DNA of 64,000 bases from Paenibacillus taiwanensis DSM 18679. GTDB taxonomy: Bacteria; Bacillota; Bacilli; Paenibacillales; Paenibacillaceae. The translations under genes were made by a program, and so were the position numbers. This document shows positions 45,348 to 53,836 of the stretch, in pieces. Below the pieces are notes generated by a model. The model searched no databases, had not been told where the DNA came from, and was given only the letters and a program-made list of their open reading frames with translations. Position 1 is the first letter of the stretch; every line of letters starts with the position of its first letter. Where the stretch lies: positions 62,001 through 126,000 of the forward strand of contig NZ_AULE01000031.1 in NCBI RefSeq assembly GCF_000425125.1, given 5' to 3'.

Positions 45348-46100
45348 CTAGGTTATAGCTCTCATCATCGTTTGCATCCGTTGAGCTGCTGCCATCAATT
45401 GCGGCGCATACTCACGCATCATCTCCACCGACATTCGGCTGACTGGGCCAGATACAGACAACGCTGCTGTCAATTGATGATTCCGATCAAAGATCGGCAC
45501 CGACACAGCAGCAGCACCCGGCTCCCGCTCTTCGACGCTAAGCGCATAACCCGTTTGCCTCACCTCTTCAAGTTGGTGTAAATAAGATTCGCGATCGATG
45601 GAAGCGGGCCAAGTGGATTCTTGTACAGCTTCTTCCCGTTCAGCAGAATCCGCAAAAGCCAGCAGCACCTTACTGGATGCGCCAACATACAACGGCAGGC
45701 GGGCGCCCACAGTGGCTACACGTCGAATCGCCTGCTTACTTTGGACAGCCTGAATACGAATGCGGTTATTCCCATCGCGAACGTATAGACTTACCGTCTC
45801 CCCTAGTTGTTCACGCAATCGTTCCATCTCTGGCAGCAGCAATTGGGCGGGATCATCCACTTCCGTCAAATTTGCCGCAAGCTCCCAGATGCTATAACCT
45901 AGTCGAAACTTATCATTATTACGTAAAATAAAGCCGCGCTCCTCCAACGTAGCCAACAGTCGGTGGACAGTGCTCTTATTTAACTCAATTCGAGCCGCAA
46001 TCTCGGTCAAACTTAAGTCCTTCTCTCCAGCAAAACACATTAATATATCAAGCGCGCGTTCAACCGCGCGGACGGTTTGCTTTCCTCCGCGTTCTTCCAT
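45348..46100 (-). CDS. IclR-family transcriptional regulator
   Basis: 250 residues. The N-terminal winged helix-turn-helix is SLTEIAARIELNKSTVHRLLATLEERGFI (30-58), after VRAVERALDIL; the C-terminal effector domain follows (ETVSLYVRDGNNRIRIQAVQSKQAIR, LPLYVGASSKVLLAF, GYALSVEEREPGAAAVSVPIFD). The ligand is usually a small organic acid. AAGG lies nine bases before ATG. A perfect GTTTCA-N5-TGAAAC palindrome in its own leader points to autoregulation, and the same palindrome precedes acnA, so aconitase may be a target. No adjacent catabolic operon is present. Confidence 0.92.
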   Translation of the reverse strand: MEERGGKQTVRAVERALDILMCFAGEKDLSLTEIAARIELNKSTVHRLLATLEERGFILRNNDKFRLGYSIWELAANLTEVDDPAQLLLPEMERLREQLGETVSLYVRDGNNRIRIQAVQSKQAIRRVATVGARLPLYVGASSKVLLAFADSAEREEAVQESTWPASIDRESYLHQLEEVRQTGYALSVEEREPGAAAVSVPIFDRNHQLTAALSVSGPVSRMSVEMMREYAPQLMAAAQRMQTMMRAIT

Positions 46101-46118
46101 CTTATACCGCCTTCTTCC

Positions 46119-46135
46119 GTTTCATTCTATGAAAC
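46119..46135. promoter_or_regulatory. IclR-type palindromic operator
   Basis: GTTTCA-TTCTA-TGAAAC, a perfect 6-bp dyad with a 5-base spacer, 19 bp upstream of the iclR start and 12 bases after its predicted -10. It shares both arms and spacer length with the acnA operator. Confidence 0.65.
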
Positions 46136-46147
46136 CTCGTTACATCT

Positions 46148-46177
46148 AGTATAACTCTCCTGTTCATCAATCGTAAA
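46148..46177 (-). promoter_or_regulatory. iclR promoter, sigma-A type
   Basis: Minus strand TTTACG (46177-46172), 18-base spacer, TATACT (46153-46148). The operator lies immediately downstream of the expected start point. Confidence 0.5.
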
Positions 46178-46570
46178 GTATCCTTTCTCATTCATATTAT
46201 GACGCCTTCCTGCTCACTAGTTCTAAAAATACGTACATCTCTCAACGCTGCTGAGTTATTCCTGGACTTTAGTCCCTCTTTCGACATAAACGCCTATCTG
46301 GCCCCCTTATGTTACGGGATGATTACATTATCCTTACAAATCACTTAGAACCGTTGCTATGATAGGCTTCCCCGCATACGATAGACATAGAAGAACAACA
46401 TTCAGATTTCGTCATACTTTGAGCTGCAACTATCGACATTTTCGATAACAACTCTTTCAAATAAGACTTAGGCCCTAGCCTTTTCTTTTATCGCCGAGAA
46501 GACATAACTAACGAGCATGACCAGTGAAGCCTATTTATCCAGCATTCACTCGCAAAAGGAGGGCACCATT

Positions 46571-47605
46571 ATGAACACACCTGTGACGACGACTTCCCCA
46601 GCTGTACAGCCAGAATGGCTTGCTCCTTTAAGTCCCAGCTCTTTGGCAGCTAAGCGATTGCGGCTTAAACACGTAGCCATTGCCCTCTCATTGTCGATTC
46701 TATTTGCGGCTGTTATCATTTTTCTGGCCCTCCATGCCTTTATTGCTTGGATGTTTGCCAATCCTGAAGTACCGCCGTTGTTCTCTAATCCATTAGCCTC
46801 AAAAGGGATGAAGTATGATACCGTTACCTTCCCTGCTCGGGACAAACATACATTAGTTGACGGATGGTACATTCCAGCTAGCCAAGCTTCTGAACGGACG
46901 ATCGTATTCAGTCATGGCTACGGCGCCAATCGTGAAGAATATTGGGTCCCTATGTATGACTTGGCTCAATACGCACATCGGCTAGGATACAATGTTGTTA
47001 TGTTTGATTATGGTTTTGCTTCAGAGCAGCATAAGACAAAAGCAACAGGTGGCCGTTTGGAGAAGGAACAACTCCTTGGGGCGGTAGAACTGGCTCAGGC
47101 ACGTGGTGCTAAAGAAGTTATTGTATGGGGCTTCTCAATGGGAGCGGGAACTGCATTACAGGCAGGACTTGTTGAAAATAACGGGATTGATGGTATGGTT
47201 CTTGACAGTACGTTTCTGTTGGAGCCCGATACACTGTATCACAATTTGCAGCAATTCGTTAATGTGCCTAAGCATCCTTCACTGGACATACTGCGCGGCA
47301 TGTTCCCGCTACTTAACGATACAAGCTTGAACCAGATCCCTTATAACGAAGTAAAAAAGCATCAGTATCCGATTCCAACTTTGTTTATTCACGGCACGGA
47401 CGATACTAAAGCACCCTATACGATTGCTGAACAAATTGCGGCTAACCAAGATCCAGCGCTCTCCTCCTCCTGGATCGTCCCGCAAGCCCAGCATGAGATG
47501 GTTTACCGAGCGCATAGTAAAGATTATTTGCGTCAAGTGTCCTTGTTTCTGGAGCGCACAGAGGAGCGAGAAATGCTGCTTGCGATGCGCAATGAACATC
47601 GTTAG
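46571..47605 (+). CDS. membrane-anchored alpha/beta hydrolase (YqkD-like)
   Basis: 344 residues. A hydrophobic segment at about 33-58 anchors the protein; the rest is an alpha/beta hydrolase with FSHGYGANREEYW (oxyanion region), nucleophile elbow WGFSMGAG, HGTDDTKAPY (acidic residue) and QAQHEMVYRAH (His). It resembles B. subtilis YqkD-type proteins, whose substrate is unknown. ATG at 46571 is chosen for AAAAGGAGG about ten bases upstream; an in-frame ATG at 46517 has none. Confidence 0.85.
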   Translation: MNTPVTTTSPAVQPEWLAPLSPSSLAAKRLRLKHVAIALSLSILFAAVIIFLALHAFIAWMFANPEVPPLFSNPLASKGMKYDTVTFPARDKHTLVDGWYIPASQASERTIVFSHGYGANREEYWVPMYDLAQYAHRLGYNVVMFDYGFASEQHKTKATGGRLEKEQLLGAVELAQARGAKEVIVWGFSMGAGTALQAGLVENNGIDGMVLDSTFLLEPDTLYHNLQQFVNVPKHPSLDILRGMFPLLNDTSLNQIPYNEVKKHQYPIPTLFIHGTDDTKAPYTIAEQIAANQDPALSSSWIVPQAQHEMVYRAHSKDYLRQVSLFLERTEEREMLLAMRNEHR

Positions 47606-47840
47606 CCTTGTTAACACCATAAATCTCACTAGCACAATGAATCTCATTAGCACATCAACCTTATTAATACCATTAACCTTGTTACCAAAGTGAAGCTGAT
47701 TAATACCATTAACGCATACCGTTACAACTTAGGTGCAGAATGTGCGGATTATCAGTATGCTGGTGCGGTAGTGGCGAGGAATACGTGACCGGACTAGAGA
47801 TCCGTTAAGGGTTTGATGTAAGGATTATTAGACCGCTTAG

Positions 47841-47917
47841 CGGACAGGAGGTACGCTATTTGCGGATTTCGTCCCCGTTTGGCGGTAGTTTGGAGGCAAT
47901 AGCGGATATCCTGTCCG
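47841..47917. repeat. intergenic inverted repeat
   Basis: 20-base arms CGGACAGGAGGTACGCTATT (47841-47860) and the complement of AATAGCGGATATCCTGTCCG (47898-47917) match at 16 of 20 positions. The loop repeats GCGG motifs (TTGCGGATTTC, TTGGCGGTAG). Its style suggests a dispersed genomic repeat of the host, which one window cannot confirm. Confidence 0.55.
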
Positions 47918-47921
47918 GTAA

Positions 47922-48240
47922 CTACACCAAAAGTGTGTTTTTACCGCACATAACGGATCGTCTGTCCACCAAAGCCAACCTATTCAACCAGATATCATCG
48001 CTCTCCATGCTTTCCTCTATCGTTTTGTATTTCTTAAAGCGAACGTAGCGGCCATTCGGGCACATGAACCGATCATCGTGCCCATCATACGTCCAGATCG
48101 AGGCATGCCGATTGCCCTTTTTGTAACGACGTCTGTTCTCCTTCATATAGCTATCGTAAGGTAGGAGCGCATTAAAACGCAGTTCTTTGTCTTCCCCTAC
48201 CGCATACAAATCATTTTCCTCACTATCATAGCCTACGTCG
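47922..48240 (-). pseudogene. remnant of an IS1182-like DDE transposase
   Basis: Minus-strand frame reads VGYDSEENDLYAVGEDKELRFNALLPYDSYMKENRRRYKKG and further down DRFMCPNGRYVRFKKYKT. GYDSEEN and CPNGRxxxFKxY are the middle segments of IS1182-type transposases, which run to ~450-500 residues with a later cysteine-rich stretch. Only about 105 codons remain, both ends are missing, and no start or terminal inverted repeats are visible, so the element is dead. Confidence 0.65.
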
Positions 48241-48381
48241 GGCTATCACCGTCTTGGGCAACGGTAAAGAAGACGCAGCTAGGCTCTACATGATGGGGGT
48301 GAAGCAGCGCTTATAGGTAGGGCGTTGGTGCCAAATGTATAACATACTGTTCCGTAGTAGTCATTTGATTACGCATAAAAA

Positions 48382-48436
48382 CCGTCCTTTGTGAAGTGTT
48401 AGTGTACCTTCCATTTCACAAAGGACGGCTTTTTGT
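48382..48436. terminator. orphan strong hairpin with T-run
   Basis: Perfect 14-bp stem CCGTCCTTTGTGAA/TTCACAAAGGACGG (48382-48395, 48415-48428), 19-base loop, then CTTTTTG on the plus strand and a run of As before the stem, so it could act both ways. No intact gene lies just before it on either strand; it may be left over from the decayed element. Confidence 0.65.
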
Positions 48437-48756
48437 TCTTATTTTTAACATTCAACAAAACGGGTCGTCCGTAGTCAAGTCAGTTTAGACTGATTTTCTG
48501 GACAGCCTCGTTTTTTGGGGCTGCAATGAAGAAAATTGTTGTTGAACCAGAATTATGCAACATAACAAATGTGTAATATTGTAGGATAAACTGCATTCAT
48601 CTCCAACTAGCATACAGACGAGCGTGCTAATTGGATTGGCTCAGGCTAACGCGCACCTTCAGCTTTGACAGTTTAAAATCGATAATAGGACAACGCCTTC
48701 TTGTCATATATTTATAGCAGCGCACCACGGAGCTATGAGGCTAGGGAGGGACTGTC

Positions 48757-50115
48757 GTGCTAACGATTTATGGGCCATTAATGCCCGTTCGCTTGTTGGA
48801 GGAAATTATAAGCTGGAAAAATCAAGAACAGGAGCATACCGTACTTATTCAGAAAATAGTTCCGGATCTTGAGCCCACATACGTACAACTATTAGAAGAG
48901 TGGGAGCATGTCTTTATCAAGACAGAAGAAACTGCCCGTAATTGGCTCCTTGCCATTCAAAATAACAACGGCCAGACAGATCAGGCTCTGAACGAACAGA
49001 TCGAACTGCTGCTTAAAGCCGCTGTATATCAATCCGAACAATTTACCCAGCAGCTCGAATATTTGAAGCAGTACAGTCAAGCGGTGCACAACTTACCGCT
49101 TGTCACCCTTGTTATCGCGCATATTGTACGCGAATCGTATGTGTTTGTGAGTGCGACGCAGACACTCGCCAACATGCCGCTGGCTGCGATCAGCAATAAC
49201 ACAGCGCAGCCAGCCGAGCCGAAGGCGCACATTCATGCGCTGCGGGCGGTATCGCCTAGTTCCGCCGCGCAGCCTGGTGCGGACGATCGCGCTGTGGCGC
49301 AGACGCATACAGAACGCGCTGACGAGATCCGCGCGTTCATCGGCACTGGGCGCGGTCAGCGCCCGAACGGCGGCAAGCCGTGGCTTGCCGGCAGCGGCAA
49401 CGGCGCTGGTGGGGCTGCTGGCGCTCAGTCGCAGCGCAGCAGCGCACCTATTGCGGCGCCACAGGTCGCCAATCGCCCCGACAATGTATACGTGCCGCCC
49501 GGCGAACACCGCCTGCCGCCGCTTCCGTATCCCTACCATGCGCTTGAGCCGCACATTGACGAGAAGACGATGCGTATCCATCATAATCAGCATCATCAAA
49601 CTTACGTCGACGGCTTAAACCATGCGGAACTTGCGCTTGAAGAGGCACGCCGGACGGGCAACTATGACTTGGTCAAGGCGCTCTCTGGGGAGCTTGCGTT
49701 TAACGGTGCGGGTCATTATCTCCACACTATTTTCTGGGACACGATGAATCCACATGGCGGAGGAGAACCGCAGGGCGAACTTCGGCAGCAGATCGAGCGT
49801 GACTTTGGCAGCTACGCAGCGTTTAAGCAGCACTTTTCGCAGGCAGCCATCAAGGTGGAAGGGGGAGGCTGGGTTGTCCTAGTTTGGAGCCCACGCAGCC
49901 GCCGACTTGAAATATTACAAGCTGAAAAACATCAAAACCTGTCACAGTGGGATATCGTTCCGCTCCTGCCTGTTGACGTTTGGGAACATGCCTATTATTT
50001 AAAGCATCAAAATAAACGCGCCAATTACATTTCAGACTGGTGGAACGTCGTCTATTGGCCGATTGTAAACGAGCGTTATGTCCATGCACGCAAACTGCAA
50101 TGGGAACCTTTCTAA
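48757..50115 (+). CDS. superoxide dismutase (Fe/Mn) with an extra N-terminal helical domain
   Basis: 452 residues, about twice the normal SOD size. Residues 1-140 are predicted all-helical and resemble the DUF2935-type bundles seen in Bacillales; 145-245 is an Ala/Gly/Pro/Arg-rich linker encoded by GC-rich DNA; 246-452 is a full Fe/Mn-SOD. Metal ligands appear intact: His in MRIHHNQHHQTY, His in NGAGHYLHTIFW, Asp and His in [19 protein letters not shown]. It resembles B. subtilis SodF rather than SodA. GTG start with GGGAGGG upstream. A classical sodA lies 8 kb downstream. No signal peptide. Confidence 0.88.
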   Translation: MLTIYGPLMPVRLLEEIISWKNQEQEHTVLIQKIVPDLEPTYVQLLEEWEHVFIKTEETARNWLLAIQNNNGQTDQALNEQIELLLKAAVYQSEQFTQQLEYLKQYSQAVHNLPLVTLVIAHIVRESYVFVSATQTLANMPLAAISNNTAQPAEPKAHIHALRAVSPSSAAQPGADDRAVAQTHTERADEIRAFIGTGRGQRPNGGKPWLAGSGNGAGGAAGAQSQRSSAPIAAPQVANRPDNVYVPPGEHRLPPLPYPYHALEPHIDEKTMRIHHNQHHQTYVDGLNHAELALEEARRTGNYDLVKALSGELAFNGAGHYLHTIFWDTMNPHGGGEPQGELRQQIERDFGSYAAFKQHFSQAAIKVEGGGWVVLVWSPRSRRLEILQAEKHQNLSQWDIVPLLPVDVWEHAYYLKHQNKRANYISDWWNVVYWPIVNERYVHARKLQWEPF

Positions 50116-50343
50116 CCTTTGACTCTACACGTTAATACCTTCTTTGTTACCACAGTTTTGTTCACCCTATGACTGAGCATTTGTATAAAAAAGAACCGCT
50201 TTAACGGACCTCCACTTTACACGAAACATGTACTACAATGAAGTTGGTTTTATCCCCAGTCTTTTCAGTCTTGCTTCCCTATCTCGCCAACGATACAATA
50301 GTATTATCAACATTCATTTTTTAATATTAGTTTGTTCAACACT

Positions 50344-50368
50344 GCGGCTCTCAGCCGCTTTTTCTTTT
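50344..50368 (+). terminator. terminator between the SOD-domain gene and the methylase
   Basis: GCGGCT-CTC-AGCCGC stem (50344-50358) followed by TTTTTCTTTT. It lies 230 bp after the SOD stop in a gap that otherwise holds nothing recognisable, and 50 bp before the methylase. Confidence 0.75.
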
Positions 50369-50417
50369 ATATAAATCGTTTACCGTTAAAATAATTGACA
50401 TGAGATAGGAGATAAGA

Positions 50418-51311
50418 ATGCTTAAGCCAATCGTCAAATGGGCAGGTGGCAAACGACAATTGCTGCCTCATCTTCGTGCGCGGTTACCGCTGCTTGACTG
50501 GTCAATTGCGTCCTATTACGAGCCTTTTGTCGGCGGAGGTGCTCTTTTATTTGCCGTATGCCCTGTACGCGCAGTTATTAATGACATAAACGAAGATTTG
50601 ATTAATGTGTATCGTGTCGTCCAGCAGCACCCTGAGGAACTGATCTCTATTTTATCGACACACCAGAACACAGAAAATTATTATTACGAGGTAAGATCAT
50701 GGGATCGTGATCGGGTAAACTATTCAAAACTTAGTCCCATTGAGCGGGCTGCACGCACCCTATATATGAACAGAACATGTTTTAACGGATTATATCGGGT
50801 TAATAGCAAAGGTTTTTTTAATGTTCCTTTTGGAAAATATTGCGCAATCGATTTTGTTCAGGAGCGAAAGATCCGTGCCTTATCAAACTATTTTCAATCC
50901 AATGAAATTTTGATGCGACAAGGCGATTACACAGCTGCTTTACGACACGCGCGTGCCGGGGATTTCGTTTATTTTGACCCTCCGTACGATGTATTGTCTA
51001 CAACCTCCTCATTCACTACGTATACGATCGGAGGATTCGGGCGGGAAGAGCAGCGCAGGCTTGCCGAGTTGTTTCGGGAATTGGACAAGCGTGGCGTATA
51101 TGTGATGCTGTCCAACCATGCGACTGATTTTATTATGGACCTATTTCAGGAGTATCACATTCACCATGTAAAAGCACGGAGACTAATTAACTCCGTACCT
51201 AGTGCGCGGGGCAAAATACCTGAGCTAATTATTATGAACTATGAGCCACCACCGCTAGGAGAAAATTTATTATCCGAGCAACAAGAACATGTCATGGCTT
51301 TAAAAATATAA
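50418..51311 (+). CDS. Dam-type DNA adenine-N6 methyltransferase (D12 class), orphan
   Basis: 297 residues. SAM-binding motif I YEPFVGGGALLFAV (34-47) after KPIVKWAGGKRQLLP, and catalytic motif IV FVYFDPPYDVLS. Between them IERAARTLYMNRTCFNGLYRVNSKGFFNVPFG is typical of the Dam/DpnM-like family, many of which methylate GATC. GGAG lies about nine bases before ATG. No restriction endonuclease is adjacent, and no phage gene, so it is a solitary methylase that could serve as an epigenetic switch or protection against incoming enzymes. Confidence 0.92.
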   Translation: MLKPIVKWAGGKRQLLPHLRARLPLLDWSIASYYEPFVGGGALLFAVCPVRAVINDINEDLINVYRVVQQHPEELISILSTHQNTENYYYEVRSWDRDRVNYSKLSPIERAARTLYMNRTCFNGLYRVNSKGFFNVPFGKYCAIDFVQERKIRALSNYFQSNEILMRQGDYTAALRHARAGDFVYFDPPYDVLSTTSSFTTYTIGGFGREEQRRLAELFRELDKRGVYVMLSNHATDFIMDLFQEYHIHHVKARRLINSVPSARGKIPELIIMNYEPPPLGENLLSEQQEHVMALKI

Positions 51312-51312
51312 A

Positions 51313-51358
51313 AAGGAACGTGACTCCCGCTCTACGTCGGGAATTACGTTCCTTCTTT
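51313..51358 (+). terminator. terminator of the methylase gene
   Basis: Arms AAGGAACGT (51313-51321) and ACGTTCCTT (51346-51354) with an inner CCCG/CGGG stem, followed by CTTTC. Confidence 0.75.
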
Positions 51359-51371
51359 CATTATGATTATA

Positions 51372-51408
51372 TAAAAAAGGTGACCTCTGATCCACTCAGA
51401 AGCCACCT
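51372..51408 (-). terminator. terminator of the unknown gene at 51470-52528
   Basis: 13-bp stem with two mismatches (51378-51390, 51396-51408), 5-base loop, then TTTTTTAT on the minus strand. It lies 62 bp after the stop. Confidence 0.8.
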
Positions 51409-51469
51409 CTTATTCACAAATTATGCTGATATGACCACACAGCCAATATCACTGTGAAGCCTGTTGTCC

Positions 51470-52528
51470 TTACTTCTGGTTCTTCATAAAGTATTCAAAC
51501 AGATCGTCGCGTGCTTCTTCCAAATAAGCAAGACGTGGTTCACGCTCAATGCGGATTTTCATGCGCTGTGCCGTCTTTTCGAATAGGTCGACCGTATCAT
51601 TTGTACGAATAATCAGCTTTTGCGGTCTTGCCCCTTTCTCCTCAACCAGTTGCAAGAAATGTTTCAAAAATTCCTGCTCATAATTGTCGTCATAGGCCAA
51701 GTGGAATCCTACAGCTGAACGAGTTGCCCGATCCACCCATAGACACAAACGCGGATAATACGGACGATCGCCTTCTCCCTTAACGGCTACTGGCGCAAAG
51801 AAGAACTCCGTCTCCCACTGCCCCTTTTTGTTGGGGAAGCGTGCCATCAAATCGTTTAACAGAGCTTGATCTTCACACTCCGCTTTCACTGGGCGCTTCA
51901 GAACAAATTCTGGGTCCATCCACACATCCTGCCACTCGCCGTTCTCATTGGAGCGAACGAGCACTTGTCCGGATCGAGGTGCAGTTAACACAGCCTCGTT
52001 CTTCTTTGCACGGCCGGCCAAGTCCATAGCCTGCTCCAAGGCTACCGTCAAATAACGTACCTGCTCCTGATCCAGCGTCCAAGGCACAAGTCCTGGGTCA
52101 AAAATACGGAACATCGGCCATGTTTTGCGTCCACGGAAGCGTTGACCCAATTCCTTAATTTGCGCAAGGTCTTGCTTCTCCAGATCCGTACGGTCTTCAA
52201 AAGTTACCATAATACACTTCTGACGATGCAGCCAAGCGTAACGCTCATCACGCTCCAGCAGCATATCGTGCAAGCTCTCCAATCCTTCTCCGCCACGGAA
52301 CACCGCTAGGCCAAATAACGACTCATCTGAACCCATAATGCTGCAGTAGCCCATCTCTCCATTTTCCGGATTACGCACACCAAAAATATGGTTCCCCGAC
52401 ATCCACTTCCAGCTAGCCATTTTCTTATAGGCGCTAGCTGTTTCATATAATCGTACCCATTCCGCCTGTTCTTCCGTCAAGGCGATTTCCTGCTCAGTCA
52501 CTTCCACTTGCTCTTTTGATTCTATCAT
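51470..52528 (-). CDS. cytosolic protein of unknown function (DUF6930/DUF7309-like)
   Basis: 352 residues, soluble, acidic, no signal peptide or clear catalytic motif. Readable features are a Trp/Tyr-rich N-terminal part (ASWKWMSGNHIFGVRNPENGEMGYCSIMGSDESLFGLAVFRGGEGLE, a segment I associate with DUF7309) and a C-terminal part with RLCLWVDRATRSAVGFHLAYDDNYEQEF...PQKLIIRTNDTVDLFEKTAQRMKIRI (DUF6930-like). Both names are from memory and give no function. ATG at 52528 follows AAAGGAGG; the longer frame uses TTG. Own terminator downstream, so it is transcribed alone. Confidence 0.78.
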   Translation of the reverse strand: MIESKEQVEVTEQEIALTEEQAEWVRLYETASAYKKMASWKWMSGNHIFGVRNPENGEMGYCSIMGSDESLFGLAVFRGGEGLESLHDMLLERDERYAWLHRQKCIMVTFEDRTDLEKQDLAQIKELGQRFRGRKTWPMFRIFDPGLVPWTLDQEQVRYLTVALEQAMDLAGRAKKNEAVLTAPRSGQVLVRSNENGEWQDVWMDPEFVLKRPVKAECEDQALLNDLMARFPNKKGQWETEFFFAPVAVKGEGDRPYYPRLCLWVDRATRSAVGFHLAYDDNYEQEFLKHFLQLVEEKGARPQKLIIRTNDTVDLFEKTAQRMKIRIEREPRLAYLEEARDDLFEYFMKNQK

Positions 52529-52732
52529 TTGTTCTGTCTTCCTCCTTTGTGTGCCTGACAACGTAATCCATCGCTGTCGTGATGAACCTTAAAGAGCGCT
52601 CCTGTATCAAGCGTACTTTCTGGTCATCATTCCAACAGATCCGAAGCTTAAATACATTCGAATCTTTGCTGCGTCTGTGATCTTTGTTCAGTTTTACACA
52701 CAGAGGATTAGCAGCACGAACTTCTTTACGAT

Positions 52733-52762
52733 ACAAAAACCCGTTCCAGCCCGGAACGGGTT
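52733..52762 (-). terminator. terminator of folE
   Basis: Perfect 10-bp stem AACCCGTTCC/GGAACGGGTT (52738-52747, 52753-52762) with a 5-base loop, followed by TTTTTGTA on the minus strand, 30 bp after the folE stop. Confidence 0.9.
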
Positions 52763-52791
52763 CCATAATAACATGAATTAAAACCCTGCGA

Positions 52792-53385
52792 TTACTGCTT
52801 TAATAACGTCAAAAATTCCGAGCGTTGTGCGGCATCGGTCTTATAGACGCCTCGTGTCGCAGATGTTATCGTCTTGCTGCCTGGCTTCTTCACACCTCGT
52901 GCACACATGCACAAATGCTCGCCTTCTACCACAACAATAACGCCATGAGGCTGTAATACCTCTTCCATAATATCTGCGATCTCGGACGTAATCCGCTCCT
53001 GCACTTGCAGACGGCGTGTGACCGCTTCAACGAGGCGGGCAAACTTGCTAAGGCCCGCTATCTTGCCGCTTGGAATATACCCAATATGCACTTTACCAAA
53101 GAACGGCGCCATATGGTGCTCGCATTGGCTATAATACGTGATATCTCGAACAATGACAAGCTCTTCATGCTGCTCGTCAAAGGTGACTCCTAATACTTCA
53201 CGCGGATCAACGTCATATCCCGCAAATATTTCTTCATACATACGTGTGACTCGCGCAGGTGTATCGAGCAACCCCTCTCGCTCGACATCTTCACCGATCA
53301 GCTTCAACAACTCCTTAATATGGAATTCGATCCGCTCCCGGTTTGCGCCAACTTGCGTATTGACGTAATCTTTCACGCCGGCCAT
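52792..53385 (-). CDS. folE: GTP cyclohydrolase I
   Basis: 197-residue homodecameric enzyme that makes 7,8-dihydroneopterin triphosphate, first step of folate (and queuosine) synthesis. Zinc ligands are in SQCEHHMAPF (Cys-His) and EHLCMCARGVKKPG (Cys); RLQVQERIT and SKFARLVE follow the family. GGGGGGAGC precedes ATG. The QueG-like fusion gene lies 450 bp upstream on the same strand, with the UPF0154 gene in between. Confidence 0.96.
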   Translation of the reverse strand: MAGVKDYVNTQVGANRERIEFHIKELLKLIGEDVEREGLLDTPARVTRMYEEIFAGYDVDPREVLGVTFDEQHEELVIVRDITYYSQCEHHMAPFFGKVHIGYIPSGKIAGLSKFARLVEAVTRRLQVQERITSEIADIMEEVLQPHGVIVVVEGEHLCMCARGVKKPGSKTITSATRGVYKTDAAQRSEFLTLLKQ

Positions 53386-53442
53386 GATTGCTCCCCCCTG
53401 CCATACACTCTAGGTGTCAGACACCCGTCTATACAAAATCGC

Positions 53443-53688
53443 TTATCTTTTAAATTTCTTTCCCGGATTGCCCTTGCCTGGCATCCCTGCATTACCAGAC
53501 ATCATCTTCTGCGCCTGCTGCATCTGCTTCGAATTCAGGTTATAGCCCATTTGCTTCGCCATCTTCTGTAGCATTGCAGGATCAGACTGCATCTTGGTCA
53601 TCTGATTGCGCAAATAGTATACGCCGCCTGCAAATCCTGCCACAGCGCCAACTATAAGACACACGATTGCCGTAATCGTAATCCACAT
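53443..53688 (-). CDS. UPF0154 family membrane protein (YneF-like)
   Basis: 81 residues with one N-terminal membrane helix (about 3-24, ITAIVCLIVGAVAGFAGGVYYL), then a cytosolic tail with the family's DPAMLQKMAKQMGYNLNSKQMQQAQKMM. The last ~20 residues are Gly/Lys/Pro-rich and longer than in B. subtilis YneF. Function unknown. It sits between folE and the QueG fusion gene on the same strand. Confidence 0.85.
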   Translation of the reverse strand: MWITITAIVCLIVGAVAGFAGGVYYLRNQMTKMQSDPAMLQKMAKQMGYNLNSKQMQQAQKMMSGNAGMPGKGNPGKKFKR

Positions 53689-53836
53689 CTTCTTATGGTC
53701 ACCCCAACATCATCTAATGTAATATTGCTCTACACCTAAAGCGACAAACAGACTGCCACCGCAATAATGATAGCATGTCAGCCGCTCCTTTACAATTATG
53801 CCCTAATCTTCTCTACTGAAAAATACAAGCTCTCGA

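Larger units (their letters stand above)
46101..46570. other. divergent intergenic region between iclR and the alpha/beta hydrolase
   Basis: 470 bp without a gene. The left end holds the iclR ribosome site, operator and promoter (46119-46177). The right end holds AAAGGAGG before the hydrolase start. No clear second promoter or repeat was identified in between. Confidence 0.4.
47606..48756. other. 1.15-kb gene-poor stretch with repeats and a dead transposase
   Basis: From left to right: a short AT-rich tract with a 15-bp direct repeat ATTAATACCATTAAC (47663-47677 and 47699-47713); a GC-richer hairpin repeat (47841-47917); a transposase remnant (47922-48240, minus); an orphan strong hairpin (48382-48428); and a small hairpin CAGCCTC...GGGGCTG around 48507-48525. 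The last ~150 bp presumably hold the promoter of the SOD-domain gene. No intact gene is seen. Confidence 0.6.

Noticed and set aside
47606-47720. Possible CRISPR or microsatellite because of repeated ATTAATACCATTAAC
   Set aside because: Only two copies of the 15-mer and irregular spacing; no cas genes.
49093-49618. Long frames on both strands in the GC-rich linker of the SOD-domain gene
   Set aside because: GC-rich DNA gives few stops in any frame; the SOD frame is the one with conserved motifs.
52494-52766. 90-codon minus-strand frame between folE and the unknown gene
   Set aside because: Its 5' end lies inside the folE terminator and its 3' end overlaps the next gene's start in another frame; no family likeness.
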